Of a stretch of DNA of 64,000 bases, positions 1 to 10,750 are shown piece by piece. The stretch covers positions 94,625,172 to 94,689,171 of the forward strand of contig CM046003.1 of NCBI GenBank assembly GCA_025175895.1, written 5' to 3'. The notes below the pieces were generated by a model, which saw nothing but the letters and a program-made list of their open reading frames with translations, was not told where the DNA came from and did no database searches. How positions within the stretch are numbered: position 1 is the first letter of the stretch; every line of letters starts with the position of its first letter. This DNA comes from Wurfbainia villosa. Lineage: Eukaryota; Streptophyta; Magnoliopsida; Zingiberales; Zingiberaceae. A program made the position numbers and the translations under genes.

Positions 1-2026
1 GGAATTATTTGGTAGTGTTAGGGAGTAAATATGACAAACTTACACCCTTTAATTTTTTGGAAAAAGGTAAATAGAATTATCCAAGTTATATACAAACAAT
101 CTTGTACACACTATCCTCGTGATCCCTCAACCCTAACTAGCTAGCTAACTAGAGTTAGTTATGCATTCATACCGCAACATCCCAACAACTAATACACCTT
201 AGCCTTTACAAGACATACTCGACCATCTATCTAAACTCAGATATGATGTGTGATGTCTTAATGTGTTGAAGCACCTCCAATGCAAATCCAAATTTGATGA
301 TCCAGTTTGTGATGCTTTAGCTAAGGTCCACTAGCCTCCATGGCCAATCAGCCCAACTTGTGAAGTTTGTCCATCCATAGCCCCCCAAAGAGGAAAGTAG
401 CCCGCTCCTTGGTAGTTCGGTTCCTCTGAGCTTCTCCGCAGTGCAACCCACTTCGATTCTGAGTCTTGTCGATCCAAATAAATCGACATCCTCAACCTGG
501 TATGATCAACCCCATCCACAACCCACAATTCCACATGATCTAGTCCAACAATTCAAGTAGAATTTGAATCTTTGAGTTTCCCTCCACTGTTGCATGCATC
601 CCTAGCCACCTCGACATCCATGTAAGTGCCTCGGAGCTTCGGCAATCCATCGGAGCTCCTATTGTCTATCGAGCAATCTAGAAACTTGTCGTCGACAACC
701 ATCGTCTAGGGTCCAACAATGATTAGATAGTAGCGCCTTCTCTACCCCCTCCTTAGATTGTGAAGCTCATGTCACAATCTACCACAACTTCCTTCACCTC
801 TCCATTGGTCCCCATTATTCAGAGGTCAACCAAAAAAGTACTCATTTCTATCAGTATTGTAGCTCCACCCATAGAAATTAGTAGTATCCATTCCAAGTTG
901 TTGACGTCGAGACCAATTGGGACATCATTGTTGCTTCGAATCCTTCTAACTAGCTCCGAACTACAATGGGTTTTTCCCCTAAGGTTTCTTGACAAGTTGG
1001 CATAACCTGATTAGAGGTTTCAAAGGCAATGAACTACCCCCAAAGGTGAACAACCGACCGCGGAAATTTTGTCGACATGGGTTTGCCATCTCCTTATCCA
1101 ACCAGAGATTGCAATAGATCCGCCTTCATGTGTTTGCCTTTTCCATGTGGCAATGGATTGTTAGAACTTAGGTCGAAGCTGCATCTCAAAATCCAGACAA
1201 ATGTCTAAAGCCTAAACCACAGTCCTTCATCCTGCTAATTTTGGCTCTAAGGTGACAATGACTTTAAAGGTTCAAATTTCCCTCCCATTTGCACATTCTC
1301 CCAGCTTACCTCATTATTTGTGCATGTGCTCAACTCATGACAACTTTCCACCTCATCTCCATAGCCATCGGAGCTTCGATTGTCATCCAACAAGTAAGAC
1401 AGTAGTTGCCAGCATGACTTTAGCAACTGCTTGTCATGCCTCCTCTCCAACTGATGAATTTTCAATCCCATACCAGTCACAGGCCCCCCAGCTTCATCAG
1501 AGGCAATCGAAGAATATGTCATTCCACCAATCAGGTAGGGTCGATGGCATTAACAGGGCCAATCACAACTAGGTCAGCTCTCACATGGCAATTGTTTGGC
1601 GAACTAGGTTGGTTTTGGGTCCTCGATTCCTTCCATCTAGCTTTAGCCTCTAGTCATCTTCTCTCCGGTGATCTCCAGCTCAACGTAGTTGCCATAACAG
1701 AGTCCTTCAAGCTTATCTGCCATGGTCGATGTCGATATACACTGTTCATCTTCGTCGATGAGAGATGAAATGCTACAATCTCACTAATAGTGATTGCTCT
1801 TAATTGAGAGTCAACCACACCAAGGCTAAACTGTAGCTTCTCCTTGCATCGCTTTCACTGATCTACGTCACCATGTTCATGGTAGTTTGAAACAAAAAAG
1901 AGTTTAGAGCTTCTTTATCATGTTGGAGCAACACTAAAGCTCGGTATGGGCTAAGACAACCTCATCAAAGGCTACCCCTTCTTCCTTGTCAAGGTTTTGC
2001 TCCCACAACCTCTCCATCACCTCCAT
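1..2026. other. Unassigned sequence, no recognisable gene
   Basis: Short open frames occur on both strands (for example 1252-1572 plus and 331-534 minus). None shows a domain, a zinc knuckle, a catalytic motif or continuity across frames that I can recognise. Base composition is mixed and resembles degraded repeat sequence rather than a gene. The stretch ends where a Tekay-type LTR fragment begins. Confidence 0.5.
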
Positions 2027-2374
2027 TATTAAATACTGAAAATTTAAAATATTAAATTAAATAGCCAAGAAATTAAGGAAAATAATCCTGGAATTTTTTC
2101 GAGATTTTTAGAGAATTTTAGGAATTTTTAGAGAATTTTTCTGAAATTTATTGGGGCTAGTACGAGATATTTACGGGGATAATTAATTTACTAAGGGGTA
2201 AGTAAAAATAAAACCTAGGTTTCTCTCTAAAACTTCCCCCGATTCCCGTTCCCAAACTTCCCGAGTCTTCTTCTCCCCTCAGGCCGGCCACCACGATCCC
2301 TCTCCGCCGTTGTCGCCGAGCCGCCGCCGACCAGTGCCCTTCACTTTCCTCGAGCCTGACCATCAGAACCAGCA
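2027..2374 (+). repeat. Left LTR fragment of a Tekay-type Ty3/gypsy element
   Basis: About 350 bp match the first 350 bp of the LTR starting at 7417. Shared landmarks are the AT-rich start (TTAAATACTGAAAATTT), the ATTGGGGCTAGTACGAG block, and the GC-rich CCGTTGTCGCC block. The copy loses its TG terminus (TATTAAATACTG instead of TGTTAAATACTG). It stops abruptly near 2374 and is followed directly by an open frame, whereas the 3' copy continues for about 2.6 kb more. It is either a deleted 5' LTR or a separate related fragment. Confidence 0.7.
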
Positions 2375-2391
2375 ATGATGCCACCTCAAAG

Positions 2392-3558
2392 ATGTCATAT
2401 AATAGGAGACCCCGTAGGAATGATCCACCCGAGGGTGAATCTCGATTGTACCAACCTATGTTGGTTAGGTACATCGATAGGGACTTTTTCAATCGCCATT
2501 GTAGTGATGTCATGGAATTAGTTGCATACTATAATCTCATGAAAATTGTCTTATGCACACATCCCATTAACGATGACCTCCTTAAGGAGTTTTATCAGAA
2601 CCTAAAAAAGGTAGATGACGACCCTACCTACACTACTCGCATTGCAAAACGCGAGTTAGAGTTCACTCCTGCGATACTGCAGGAGTTTCTCGAGTGTAAG
2701 GCCTCGGATGACACCTTTATTTTTTACCCCACCATGGATTTCCCTTTACCCGAGCCCTTTGACCATATCTCCATGGAGTCCATGCATGAGCATATCTTTG
2801 GTCATCCTCGTCCACCGGCCCAGAATTTATTCTCTATTAGTGAGTTATCTGCACCTGACAATGTACTTTACAAGGTCATTGTTGGGTGTTTTCTTCCTAT
2901 CGTCACTCGGGGTCTGGCCAAGATTCGGCCTCCCCATCTCTTCCTACTATACGTCATGTGTAATAGGTTAGACATCAACTTTGCACTAAACATGTTTCAC
3001 TGCATTGTGCATTTCACTTCCCCTGTACAAGGGAAAGTGCATATGTCATATGGTCACATTATCACAGCATGGTTAGAGTCAGTAGGCGTCAACATTCATA
3101 GGGGTTCTCTGAGAGCGCTATCTGAGGTGTACGACTGCATATCCATTCGTAACTTCTCGTTAGCGAAGCTGCGGATGGGGCCTGGATAGATGGAGTTGGC
3201 GCCTCGACCACCACCCAGGGCACGCAGAGAGCCTCCTCCGGTACCCAAAGAGGCGACAGAGGACTATGAGGATGCAGACGCCGCTGATGAGAATGATCAG
3301 ATGTCGACAGATGCATCAGCGGCGGGTCCATCAGATCGTCATGGCCAGCTGGAGTCCAGATTTTAGGACTATCAACAGACGATTGACTCTAGGCTGTCAG
3401 AGATCTTAGTAGGCCAAGCATCCTTCGGCGCACGTCTTGATCGGATGGAGGAGTCCCAGGGCCGCATCGAGCAGCGTCAGCTCGATATGTATGAGATGAT
3501 GCGGGCCTGGACTTTGAGTCAGCAGTCTCCTCCACCGCCACCTCCTGCAGACGACTAG
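2392..3558 (+). pseudogene. Plant transposon-protein-like ORF with two in-frame TAG codons
   Basis: One reading frame runs from ATG 2392 to TAG 3556-3558. It is interrupted only by TAG at 3187-3189 and TAG at 3364-3366. The first part (265 residues) contains DDLLKEFYQNL near residue 63 and KRELEFTPAILQEFL near residue 86. This arrangement resembles the 'putative plant transposon protein' domain (PF20167-type) found in ORFs carried by plant gypsy and LARD elements. After the first TAG come a Pro/Arg-rich and acidic linker and then a short predicted coiled coil (SRLSEILVGQASFGARLDRM). The frame ends in a poly-Pro tail and DD. The second TAG sits where CAG would give a smooth Gln-rich run, which suggests C-to-T decay. 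No catalytic residues are visible and I cannot assign a function. Domain identity is moderate and would need a profile search. Confidence 0.55.
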
Positions 3559-5284
3559 ATTTAGTGGATGTTAGATTTTCTTTGGTTTTCAGCTTTTGTA
3601 GTGAGATTGAGCATATCCAATCTCCATTTTGAATGTAAAAGACTGAATTCTTTCAAATTAAATGAAATTTCCATTTGTGAAAATCTTGTGTGTTTGGATG
3701 AGTGTTTGTATTATTGTATTAGCTTATGGAGGTTGCTATATCATGACGTGAAATTGCATTTTATCATATAATATGTCATGTCATTGTTTTAGATTATATC
3801 ACATGTCATGACATCATGATCATTGGTCCTGCTTATTTCCTTTGCTATCTTTATGCCATAATCATTCATGCATTTAATTGATTAAAATTGATTTAAGGAC
3901 TATGGCATGACTTGGAGTCCCATTTATAAGGGAATCAAGTAGAGTTGCCTTAGGAAAATGCATGAAACCCTAGTTTAGGGAGAACAAAACTCACATCTCA
4001 CATCTAATTGACATGTATGTGTATTTATACAGCCTAGATACATGTGAGATGCTAGGATATGAGTTAAGTTCAAGGTGCATAATTTTTGCATCTAGATGAA
4101 CCCAAACTCATATTAATTCAACATGTGGATCATTAGGAAAGCTTGGGTACGAGCCATGTGTATAGAGCCCAAGGAAAATGATCCAAAATAGGGTTTTAAA
4201 AATATTTTAAAATCATTTTAAAAAACCTTGGTGAAGTCTATATTTTGATAGCAATCACCATTGATAAGATTGATACAAAATGAGCTTAAACTTTAAAGTT
4301 TTTAGTCACTTTTGGATTTTGTATCAATCTCCTAGTTCGATGGTAAAAATATTTTTCTAAAATTTTTCACCGATTGTATGTGTGATAAGTAATATATGTA
4401 TCAAGTTTCGTGATTTTTTGATTTACGTAAAATTACTTATGAATTTTCAAAAGTCGAGTCTGATTTCTGAAAATCAGATTTTGGATATCGATCATTGCCT
4501 CTACAAATGATCGGTGATGGGTAACGCTTAGACTTCATTGGCAGTATCACTCATTGTTGCGTGCGGATCATTGATGGGCTATCGGTCATTGCTGGTAATT
4601 AACAGTCGTGATAATGCTGATTTCAAGAAAACTAGGTTGGTTTAGCCCGGTTTCAACTACGGTTATGGTCCCTAATCACTTCTAACCCTAGGATATGCTT
4701 TGGGAAGCATTATAAAGGGTGAAAATCCATTGAATATGAGTTTGGAGAGGTGTTTAGGGTTTGTATCAAATTTACGGTGTTGGAAAGTTCAATGTTGAAC
4801 TTCTAACCTTAATTTTGATGGTTTAGAGTTCCTATTGGCTTAGGGACTTCCCAAGGACATTGTTGGTGCAATGGTCGAGGGGGAGCAAGCCTTTAGGGGG
4901 AGGTCTCCATCTTGGGATGATGGATGTGTTTTTCTCCTTGAAGAGGAGAAGTTATGGGAGAATATGACATCAATTGAGAAATTGATGGGACTTTTACAAA
5001 CCCAATTTGGAAATTGGGAGAGTGTATAGGATTGCCTCTCTTGAGTGATATGTGACTTATCACTAGAAAGATGGTAGACATCCTAGGTATTTTTGGATCA
5101 AGGGGGAGATTGTAAGATCTCATTGGGACATGAGACATTGACCTCCTTGGAGAGATAACCTTTTTGATGTATGTCAAAAAGGGGGAGAAAGGTTAAATTA
5201 CCAATTTGGGATAATTGGTAAGGGATTTGAGTTAGGGGCCTAACTAAAGGTTTGGTTTTTGTCAAACATCAAAAAGGAGGAGAT
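3559..5284 (+). mobile_element. 3' non-coding internal region of a truncated Sirevirus-like copia element
   Basis: No coding frame is supported. The AT-rich stretch around 4200-4470 is arranged like the 3' non-coding region of the gag-only element at 26570-27716, with temperature-like runs of short AT words, repeated 'gatacaaaat' and a 'ctgaaaatcagat' block. Polypurine tracts occur at about 4878-4905, 5100-5110 and 5180-5190. The last one (AAAAAGGAGGAGAT, 5271-5284) directly abuts the LTR at 5285, as a primary PPT does. The 5' LTR, PBS and gag are missing. The exact left boundary is not visible, and the first ~200 bp could be the 3' flank of the upstream ORF. Confidence 0.5.
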
Positions 5285-5384
5285 TGTTGGTGCAATCGGC
5301 CCAGGTCATGATTGACTAGGACTCGAGTTTGGCTCGAATGATGTTTTGATGTTCGATAAAAACGGATGACAATGTGATTGTCAT

Positions 5385-5735
5385 GGAAAGTCCAAGCATG
5401 GGTCTTGGCAAATGGAAAGTCCAACATGGGTTGGCAAGGAAAGTCCAAGCATGGGTCTTGGCATGGAAAGTCCAACATGAGTTGACAAGGAAAGTCCAAG
5501 CATGGTCTTGGCATGGAAAGTCCAATATGGGTTGGCAAGGAAAGTCCAAGCATGGTCTTGGCAAGGAAAGTCCAAGCATGGTCTTGGCATGGAAAGTCCA
5601 ACATGGGTTGGCATTTGAAGTCCAAGGGGATTGATATTGGCGGCGTAAAGTCCAAGCGGTAGTCTTGGCAGCATAAGTCCAATGGTTGGCGGCGTAAAGT
5701 CCAAGCGGAGTCTTGGCAGCGTAAGTCCAATGTGC
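5385..5735 (+). repeat. Hairpin-forming minisatellite inside the LTR
   Basis: Tandem degenerate units of roughly 20-33 bp are built as GTCCAAGCATGGGTCTTGGCA plus a short spacer. In each unit CCAAG and CTTGG are complementary, so every unit can form a small stem-loop. The array keeps several minus frames open for 126-165 codons. This is a by-product of the repeat, because the predicted peptides are only reiterations of a short Leu/Asp/Phe/Pro-rich word. Confidence 0.8.
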
Positions 5736-5942
5736 CTTAGCAGTGTAGACACCGTTAGCATGACATAGCCGATGGAAGCACCTGAAGGCTAGCGCAATGG
5801 ATGAACAAGTCATGGATGACTTGGAGGGATCCGAGAGGTGTGAGGCTGATGGAGGTAGCTAGAAGGCTTAGGTCTAGGCTAAGGGTGGTCTAGCAAGTAT
5901 GGGGACACCATACTTGGGTTAAAATCTCATATTTGAGGTGTG

Positions 5943-6255
5943 TCAGTCGACTGGTGTCATGTGGCAGTCGACTAGCCTGAGTCAACTAGGGTTTGACTGC
6001 GGGAAGTGGCCTAGATCGGGCCTTTGTTAGGCGATCAATCGATGATGACAGCGATCGGCGATCATGTGATCAGTCGACTGATGCTCGGATTTTCGGCGAC
6101 AGAATGGAGTCTCACTCGACTGCTGAGACGAGCAGTCGAGTGATGGCTCATCAGTCGACTGATGGTCATGATCAGTCGACTGATGTCCTAGCCGTTGGAT
6201 TTTTCCAGCGTGGATTACACCGTTGTCTCACGACAATGTGATCGATCATTGATCG
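5943..6255 (+). repeat. Palindrome cluster (CAGTCGACTG / GCGATCGC type) in LTR
   Basis: Repeated 10-bp palindromes CAGTCGACTG and single-base variants lie with gatcg-containing palindromes just upstream of the TATA box at 6280. The position, between minisatellite and TATA box, is the same in the related LTRs. Palindromic repeats upstream of the LTR promoter are known for Sireviruses. That these serve as a regulatory module here is inference. Confidence 0.7.
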
Positions 6256-6279
6256 ACCTTTTCGGCCGCGAGTTAAAGC

Positions 6280-6287
6280 TATATAAG
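6280..6287 (+). promoter_or_regulatory. LTR TATA box (TATATAAG)
   Basis: TATATAAG is followed by GAGCTCGTGATGG and lies downstream of the palindrome cluster. The same block is recognisable in reverse in the LTR at 60570-61179 (near 61053). It is the probable core promoter of this LTR. The transcription start was not determined. Confidence 0.6.
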
Positions 6288-6770
6288 GAGCTCGTGATGG
6301 AGGAAAAGATAGCGATTTTCTTGAGCGAAATTGAAGGGGGAAGTTGGTGCTTTCCAGTCCTTCAAAGCTAGTTCAAGACAATCAAAGATCAAGCAATCCA
6401 AAGCTCTTGTAAAGTGTTTTTCCTTTACTTGCATTTGTATTTCATATTGTATTTGCTTGTATTTATTTGATTATTGTTGTAATCATTATTGTACGAGGTT
6501 TCTCCGCCTCCGGATTGTTCCGAGAATGAGTGTTTATTAGTGGTTGCATGTGCATCACTAGAGCTCGTAGAGCTCGATCCGTGGAGTAGGAACCGTGCGG
6601 TTCCGAACCACGTTATATCCTTGTGTTAGCGTGTTGTGCATTTCGTTATCGTTATTACTTTTCTATTTCCGCTGCGCTAACGAAATTGTAGACACGAACA
6701 CGCGATCGAATTCCATCATACGGGCAAAACGCTATTCACCCCCCTTCTAGCGTTACAAATATTCCTAACA

Positions 6771-7319
6771 CCAGTTGTTAGGACCCATAGAGCTCAGTAT
6801 GAGACAGGGTTGGTCCGTACTATCAAACGTAGGATGACAGAGGCGCAGGATCGTCAGAAGAGTTATGCAGATCGGAGACGGAGATCTCGGGAGTTCTCTA
6901 TTAGTGACCAGGTATTCCTGCGAGTCTCACCCACGAAAGGGGTGAAGAGATTTGACCTCCGTGGTAAGTTAGCTCCAAAGTACATTGGGCCTTTCGAGAT
7001 TTTGGAGAGGATCGGAGCAGTCGCTTACCGTCTAGGGCTACTACCGTCCTTGACGGGTATTCATGATGTGTTTCATGTGTCCATGTTGAGGAAGTATGTG
7101 CCAGACTCTACACTTATTCAGTCAGATGTGTCAGGTTTCATTCAACCTGATGCTACTTACGCAGAGGTTCCGGTGAAGATTCTGGGTCACAAGGAACGAC
7201 AGTTACGGAACAAGACTGTGCGACTTGTTAAAGTCGGGTGGAGTCACCACACCGATGATGAGTCTATTTGAGAGCTTGAGGAAAAGATCTTAGCTCAATA
7301 CCCCCACCTGTTTACTTAA
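6771..7319 (+). pseudogene. Tekay-type Ty3/gypsy integrase C-terminus and chromodomain, 5'-truncated
   Basis: Open in frame from 6771, directly after the LTR, to TGA 7269-7271, and then in the same frame to TAA 7317-7319. Early residues (TIKRRMTEAQDRQKSYADRR) match the C-terminal integrase segment of chromoviruses. The GKLAPKYIGPFEILERIG block is the GPY/F-type module. HDVFHVSMLRKYVPDS then leads into a chromodomain-like tail (VPVKILGHKERQLRNKTVRL, LVKVGWSHH). The TGA replaces the expected Trp in the chromodomain motif before ELEEK. The catalytic integrase core, RT, RNase H, protease and gag are absent, removed upstream or by the LTR insertion. A PPT and a 3' LTR follow, so this is the distal end of a once complete pol. 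Confidence 0.85.
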
Positions 7320-7403
7320 GGTACATAAGATATATTTTCAGTACTTGTGGTATCTCTTACTCGAGATATATTTGAGTAAGAAATTTGGGGACCAAATTTT
7401 TGT

Positions 7404-7416
7404 TAGTGGGGGAGAA
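7404..7416 (+). other. Polypurine tract of the Tekay element
   Basis: AGTGGGGGAGAA immediately precedes the TG of the LTR at 7417. It lies about 90 bp after the end of the pol remnant, the expected place for the plus-strand primer. Confidence 0.75.
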
Positions 7417-10361
7417 TGTTAAATACTGAAAATTTAAAATATTAAATTAAATGGCCAAGAAATTAAGGAAAATAATCCTGAAAATTTTTCGAGATTTTTA
7501 GAGAATTTTTAGGAAATTTTTCTGGAATTTATTGGGGCTAGTACGAGATATTTACAGGGATAATTAATTTACTAAGGGGTTAATAAAAATAAAACCTAGG
7601 TTTCTCTCTAAAACTTCCCCCGATCCCGTTCCCAAACTTCCCGAGTCTTCTTCTCCCCGTGCGTCGGCCACGCGATCCCCTCTCCGCCGTTGTCGCCCGA
7701 GCCGCCCTCGTCGACGACCAAGCCGCCGCCCTTCCCTGAGCCCAGGACCACCGCAACCAGCAGTCGGCGCCGCCTTCTTCGCCTCGGACCGCTGTGAGAC
7801 GCACCCTTCTTCCTCCTCCAGCACCGATGCTCGCCTTCCCGGTGACAGGCCGCCGCGGGTGGCGCTCTCTCCGCCGCTGCTCGTTCGAGTCGCACGCGGC
7901 GAGCATCCGAGAGCCTCTTCTCTTCCTCGCGTTCTCAGTCAGCAGCCCGACGTCGAGGTCACGTCGGCCTCCTCTGCCACAGCCGCACGCATCGACTCCT
8001 CACCTCCGACCGCCGCACGAGCCACCGTTTCTCCTTCCCTGTGCTCGTAGCCACCGCCGCCCGACGTGTCGTGGGCTCACCATTCACAGTCGACGCCTCC
8101 TCTGCCTTTTTGGCCGAGCAACGCCGGAGGAGGTAAGAGTTGTTATTTTTCCTGACTTAGACGGTTTTGGTTTCCTTGGTTGAGTATGTGTTTGTGTTGG
8201 GCAAAATCGTAGTGTTGTTTGCTCCGGTGAATAACGGATAAAGGACGGTTGCTTCCGAGGGATCTCTAAGTCCGGTAAGCTGTGATTCACCCTTCTTGGT
8301 TCATTCGTAATTTGTTGTATTTGGTGGTGGGTTGATGGATTCGGGAGTGGCTCGGTTCAGGGCTGCCATTGGAGGTTCCCAGGGCTGCGAGTTGGGGGTT
8401 TGGGTGTTAAAGTTGATTTCGATGTTCCTATAGGGAGTTGTTGGCCGGTTGTGAAGGAGGGAGTGGTTATAGAAGGTGTTTTGGGTGGTTTTGTACTAGG
8501 TTATAGATTTGGCTGTGAGGACAATAAATTGAGGTTGATGATAATATATTGATTGATTGATTGTTTCGAGGTGCAACCAAAGATTATATCATTGTAATAC
8601 TATGGTGATTGTTGCCATTATGGATAATATTTTCATATGATGAGTATTGATCGATAATGAAACTATTTGGGTTTGGGTCCGGCCTGTGGATGGTGGATTT
8701 GGTGGATTAAGTAGTTAAGTCGCCTATTTTGGGTTTCGTGGTGTGAAGGTATTAAATACACAAGCTGAGGGTCAGTAGAGGGGTTCTAATTTGTATTCGA
8801 TAAAGGGATGCAAATATAGAAACTATATAGTAGTAATTTAGCATGTTGTCGTGTGCTTGGATTTGATGGTAATCATGTTTTATGCAGATTTCGGTCATGG
8901 GACAGGTCTACGGGCTTGAAGATAGTTATCACGAGTTTCATTATATCATGCGGGTATTTTGACTTATCTCCTAGATATAGTCAAATGTTGATATGCTAGT
9001 TAGGATAGCTTTCAATAATTTTCATATTTATATGCCTAGTATGTTTTTGTGCCTATTGATACATGTATTGGATAGGATATGATTTTTGTCTTCCCTGTTT
9101 ATTTGGATCATAGTTACTTGGATTATGGATATGTACATATTGATTGTACATATTATTCGGATAGGTATTTTGAGTAGGATTGACATGCTTTAGTATCATG
9201 CACCATTTTTGCATGATTGCATGCTGGCTGGACGGGGTTCCATTATTGTTGAGCCCGCAGTCAGTTACATGGCCTGCACACACTATCACTCATGGATTAG
9301 TGGTACATCAGGAGGGTGTGTGCAGTTGCTCTGTCAGGCTCCGCTGGTCCTCTCATGGGTAGCGATGAGGCAGCGTGGTAGCGGGCAGGGATCCCTCCTT
9401 TGGTCTATGACACCGGGAGATGAGAGCTTAGCTCCCCCACTATGTTTGGGGCAGGAGGATAGGTGTACTCCGACAGCATCCTGTCCACTCGGTCACTCAG
9501 GAGCAGTGATGACAGAGTGCACAGTTGTCATAGCCCTACCCACTCGGCTTCACCATCGCGTGTGAGGCGACTGACTGGCATCAGGGGTGACTATGTCATT
9601 TGCACGACATGCATATATTTGCACGGATTGCATATGTATTGTGTTTGCTGCATTATTGTATTGATGCCTTGGATGTTGCATATGATTGTCATGCATACAG
9701 GATACATGTTTGTATAGGGTGATGACTTTTATTGTAGGGCACTTGCTCCTATATCAGGGTAGGAGATTTAGGTGAGTACAGTCCTTTTGTATTTATTTCT
9801 TGCTTACCATATATATGAGACTGTACTGGCATGATTAGTATTGTTAGCTATATCTTGCTATTCATATCGACTAATATCCGCTAAGTTCTTTGAACTTACC
9901 CCGTGGTTTTATATTTATTTCAGGATGAAGCTGTCAGGAGAGTCCAGTTGCCAATTCCCCTCGTCGAAGTGGATAGGTTTTATTGATCTTATGGTTTTGG
10001 TTATTAGTTTTATGGATTGTGATTTTATTAGAGGATATGTTTAGGATTTATGTTTGGATTGTATACCGGTGGATGTTTTGGTTATATTTGTTATGTCCTT
10101 GTGGATTTATTTTCGGTTCGTTTTGGTTGTGTGTTCCTGCTCAGATGGCAGAAGGGGTAGGTCTTGATGTTTTAGATCTTTTACTTATTTTGGTTGTTGG
10201 CCTGAGGCCTTATTATTATCTGCGTGTGTTGTGGTATGTTCCGGTCGTGTTGACCGAAGTATAGTGGTCGTGTAGGCCTTGTATAAAAATTAGTATTGTC
10301 ACCCGTGCAGGGGAGATGCTGCCGGATTTTCGTCTGGCGGAGACTCCCTCGGGGCGTGACA
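7417..10361 (+). repeat. Tekay-type gypsy 3' LTR (~2.9 kb)
   Basis: It starts TGTTAAATACTG after the PPT and ends GGGGCGTGACA, the characteristic terminus of Tekay/Del LTRs, which is normally followed by the Met-tRNA PBS in a 5' copy. The first ~350 bp match 2027-2374. The terminal ~70 bp (AGGGGAGATGC...CGGGGCGTGACA) match, in reverse, the LTR starting at 61180. A GC-rich stretch at 7620-8130 generates overlapping open frames on both strands with no recognisable domain. I treat these as LTR leader sequence, not genes. Confidence 0.8.
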
Positions 10362-10380
10362 ATTTATGCGCCTTTTTATT

Positions 10381-10750
10381 GTAACGACCTGACCCCTATT
10401 GGCGGAATTCGGCGACCCCTATTGGTCGACGACCGTCGCTCCTGTTGGCCCGTCGTTACTCACCTGGACTTCCCACCCCTGGAAGTGGGTTTTTGCCTTC
10501 CCCAGAATTCGAACTCTAGACCTCCAGGCTAAGTACTAAAGTTTATGAATCCTGGTAACCAAGTGATCCAGTTACCAGGATTCATAAATTTTAGTACTTA
10601 GCCTGGAGGTCTAGAGTTCGAATCCTGGGGAAAGCAAAAATCCACTTCCAGGGATGGGAAGTCCAGATGAATAACTACGAGCTAACAGGGGCGACGATCG
10701 TCGACCAATAGTGATCACCGAATTCCGCCAATAGAAATCAAGTCGTTACA
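10381..10750. mobile_element. Foldback inverted-repeat element (MITE-like)
   Basis: Two arms of about 180 bp (roughly 10381-10562 and 10569-10750) are inverted copies of one another, about 90% identical by eye, with almost no spacer. The termini read GTAACGAC...GTCGTTAC. Each arm carries a tRNA B-box-like GTTCGAATCC (10614-10625 on the plus strand in the right arm, and its reverse in the left arm). No clear target duplication is visible. It lies 19 bp after the end of the Tekay LTR. The RNA would fold into one long hairpin. Confidence 0.8.

Larger units (their letters stand above)
5285..6770 (+). repeat. Sirevirus-like LTR (3' LTR), TGTTGG...CCTAACA
   Basis: It begins TGTTGGTGCAATCGGCCC after a PPT and ends ATTCCTAACA just before gypsy integrase sequence. 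It contains in order a hairpin-forming minisatellite (about 5385-5735), a cluster of CAGTCGACTG and cgatcg palindromes (about 5943-6255), and a TATA box (TATATAAG, 6280-6287). Further on are the conserved blocks ACGAGGTTTCTCC and GTGGAGTAGGAACCG and a terminal ATTCACCCCCC stretch. The same order is seen in the LTRs at 21573-23168, 41444-42975 and, reversed, 60570-61179. A 5-bp duplication cannot be checked because the other end of the element is missing. Confidence 0.85.

Noticed and set aside
1247..1768. Overlapping frames of 91-110 codons on both strands
   Set aside because: No domain or splice-consistent extension; likely chance frames in mixed-composition repeat sequence.
2157..2513. Minus-strand 118-codon frame
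   Set aside because: Covers the LTR fragment and the antisense of the ORF at 2392; no recognisable content.
5385..5735. CRISPR-like appearance of regularly spaced repeats
   Set aside because: Units are degenerate and variable in length, lie inside a plant LTR, and no cas genes are present.
5269..5813. Three overlapping minus-strand frames of 126-165 codons
   Set aside because: They are open only because of the LTR minisatellite. The peptides are repeats of one short word and the same artefact recurs at 21680-22185 and 41570-42013.
7564..8183. Arg/Ala-rich frames on both strands in a GC-rich stretch
   Set aside because: They lie inside a gypsy LTR leader, overlap in several frames and have no domain.
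9180..9717. Plus-strand frames of 60-118 codons near 9.2-9.7 kb
   Set aside because: Located in the body of the Tekay LTR, with no recognisable protein similarity.
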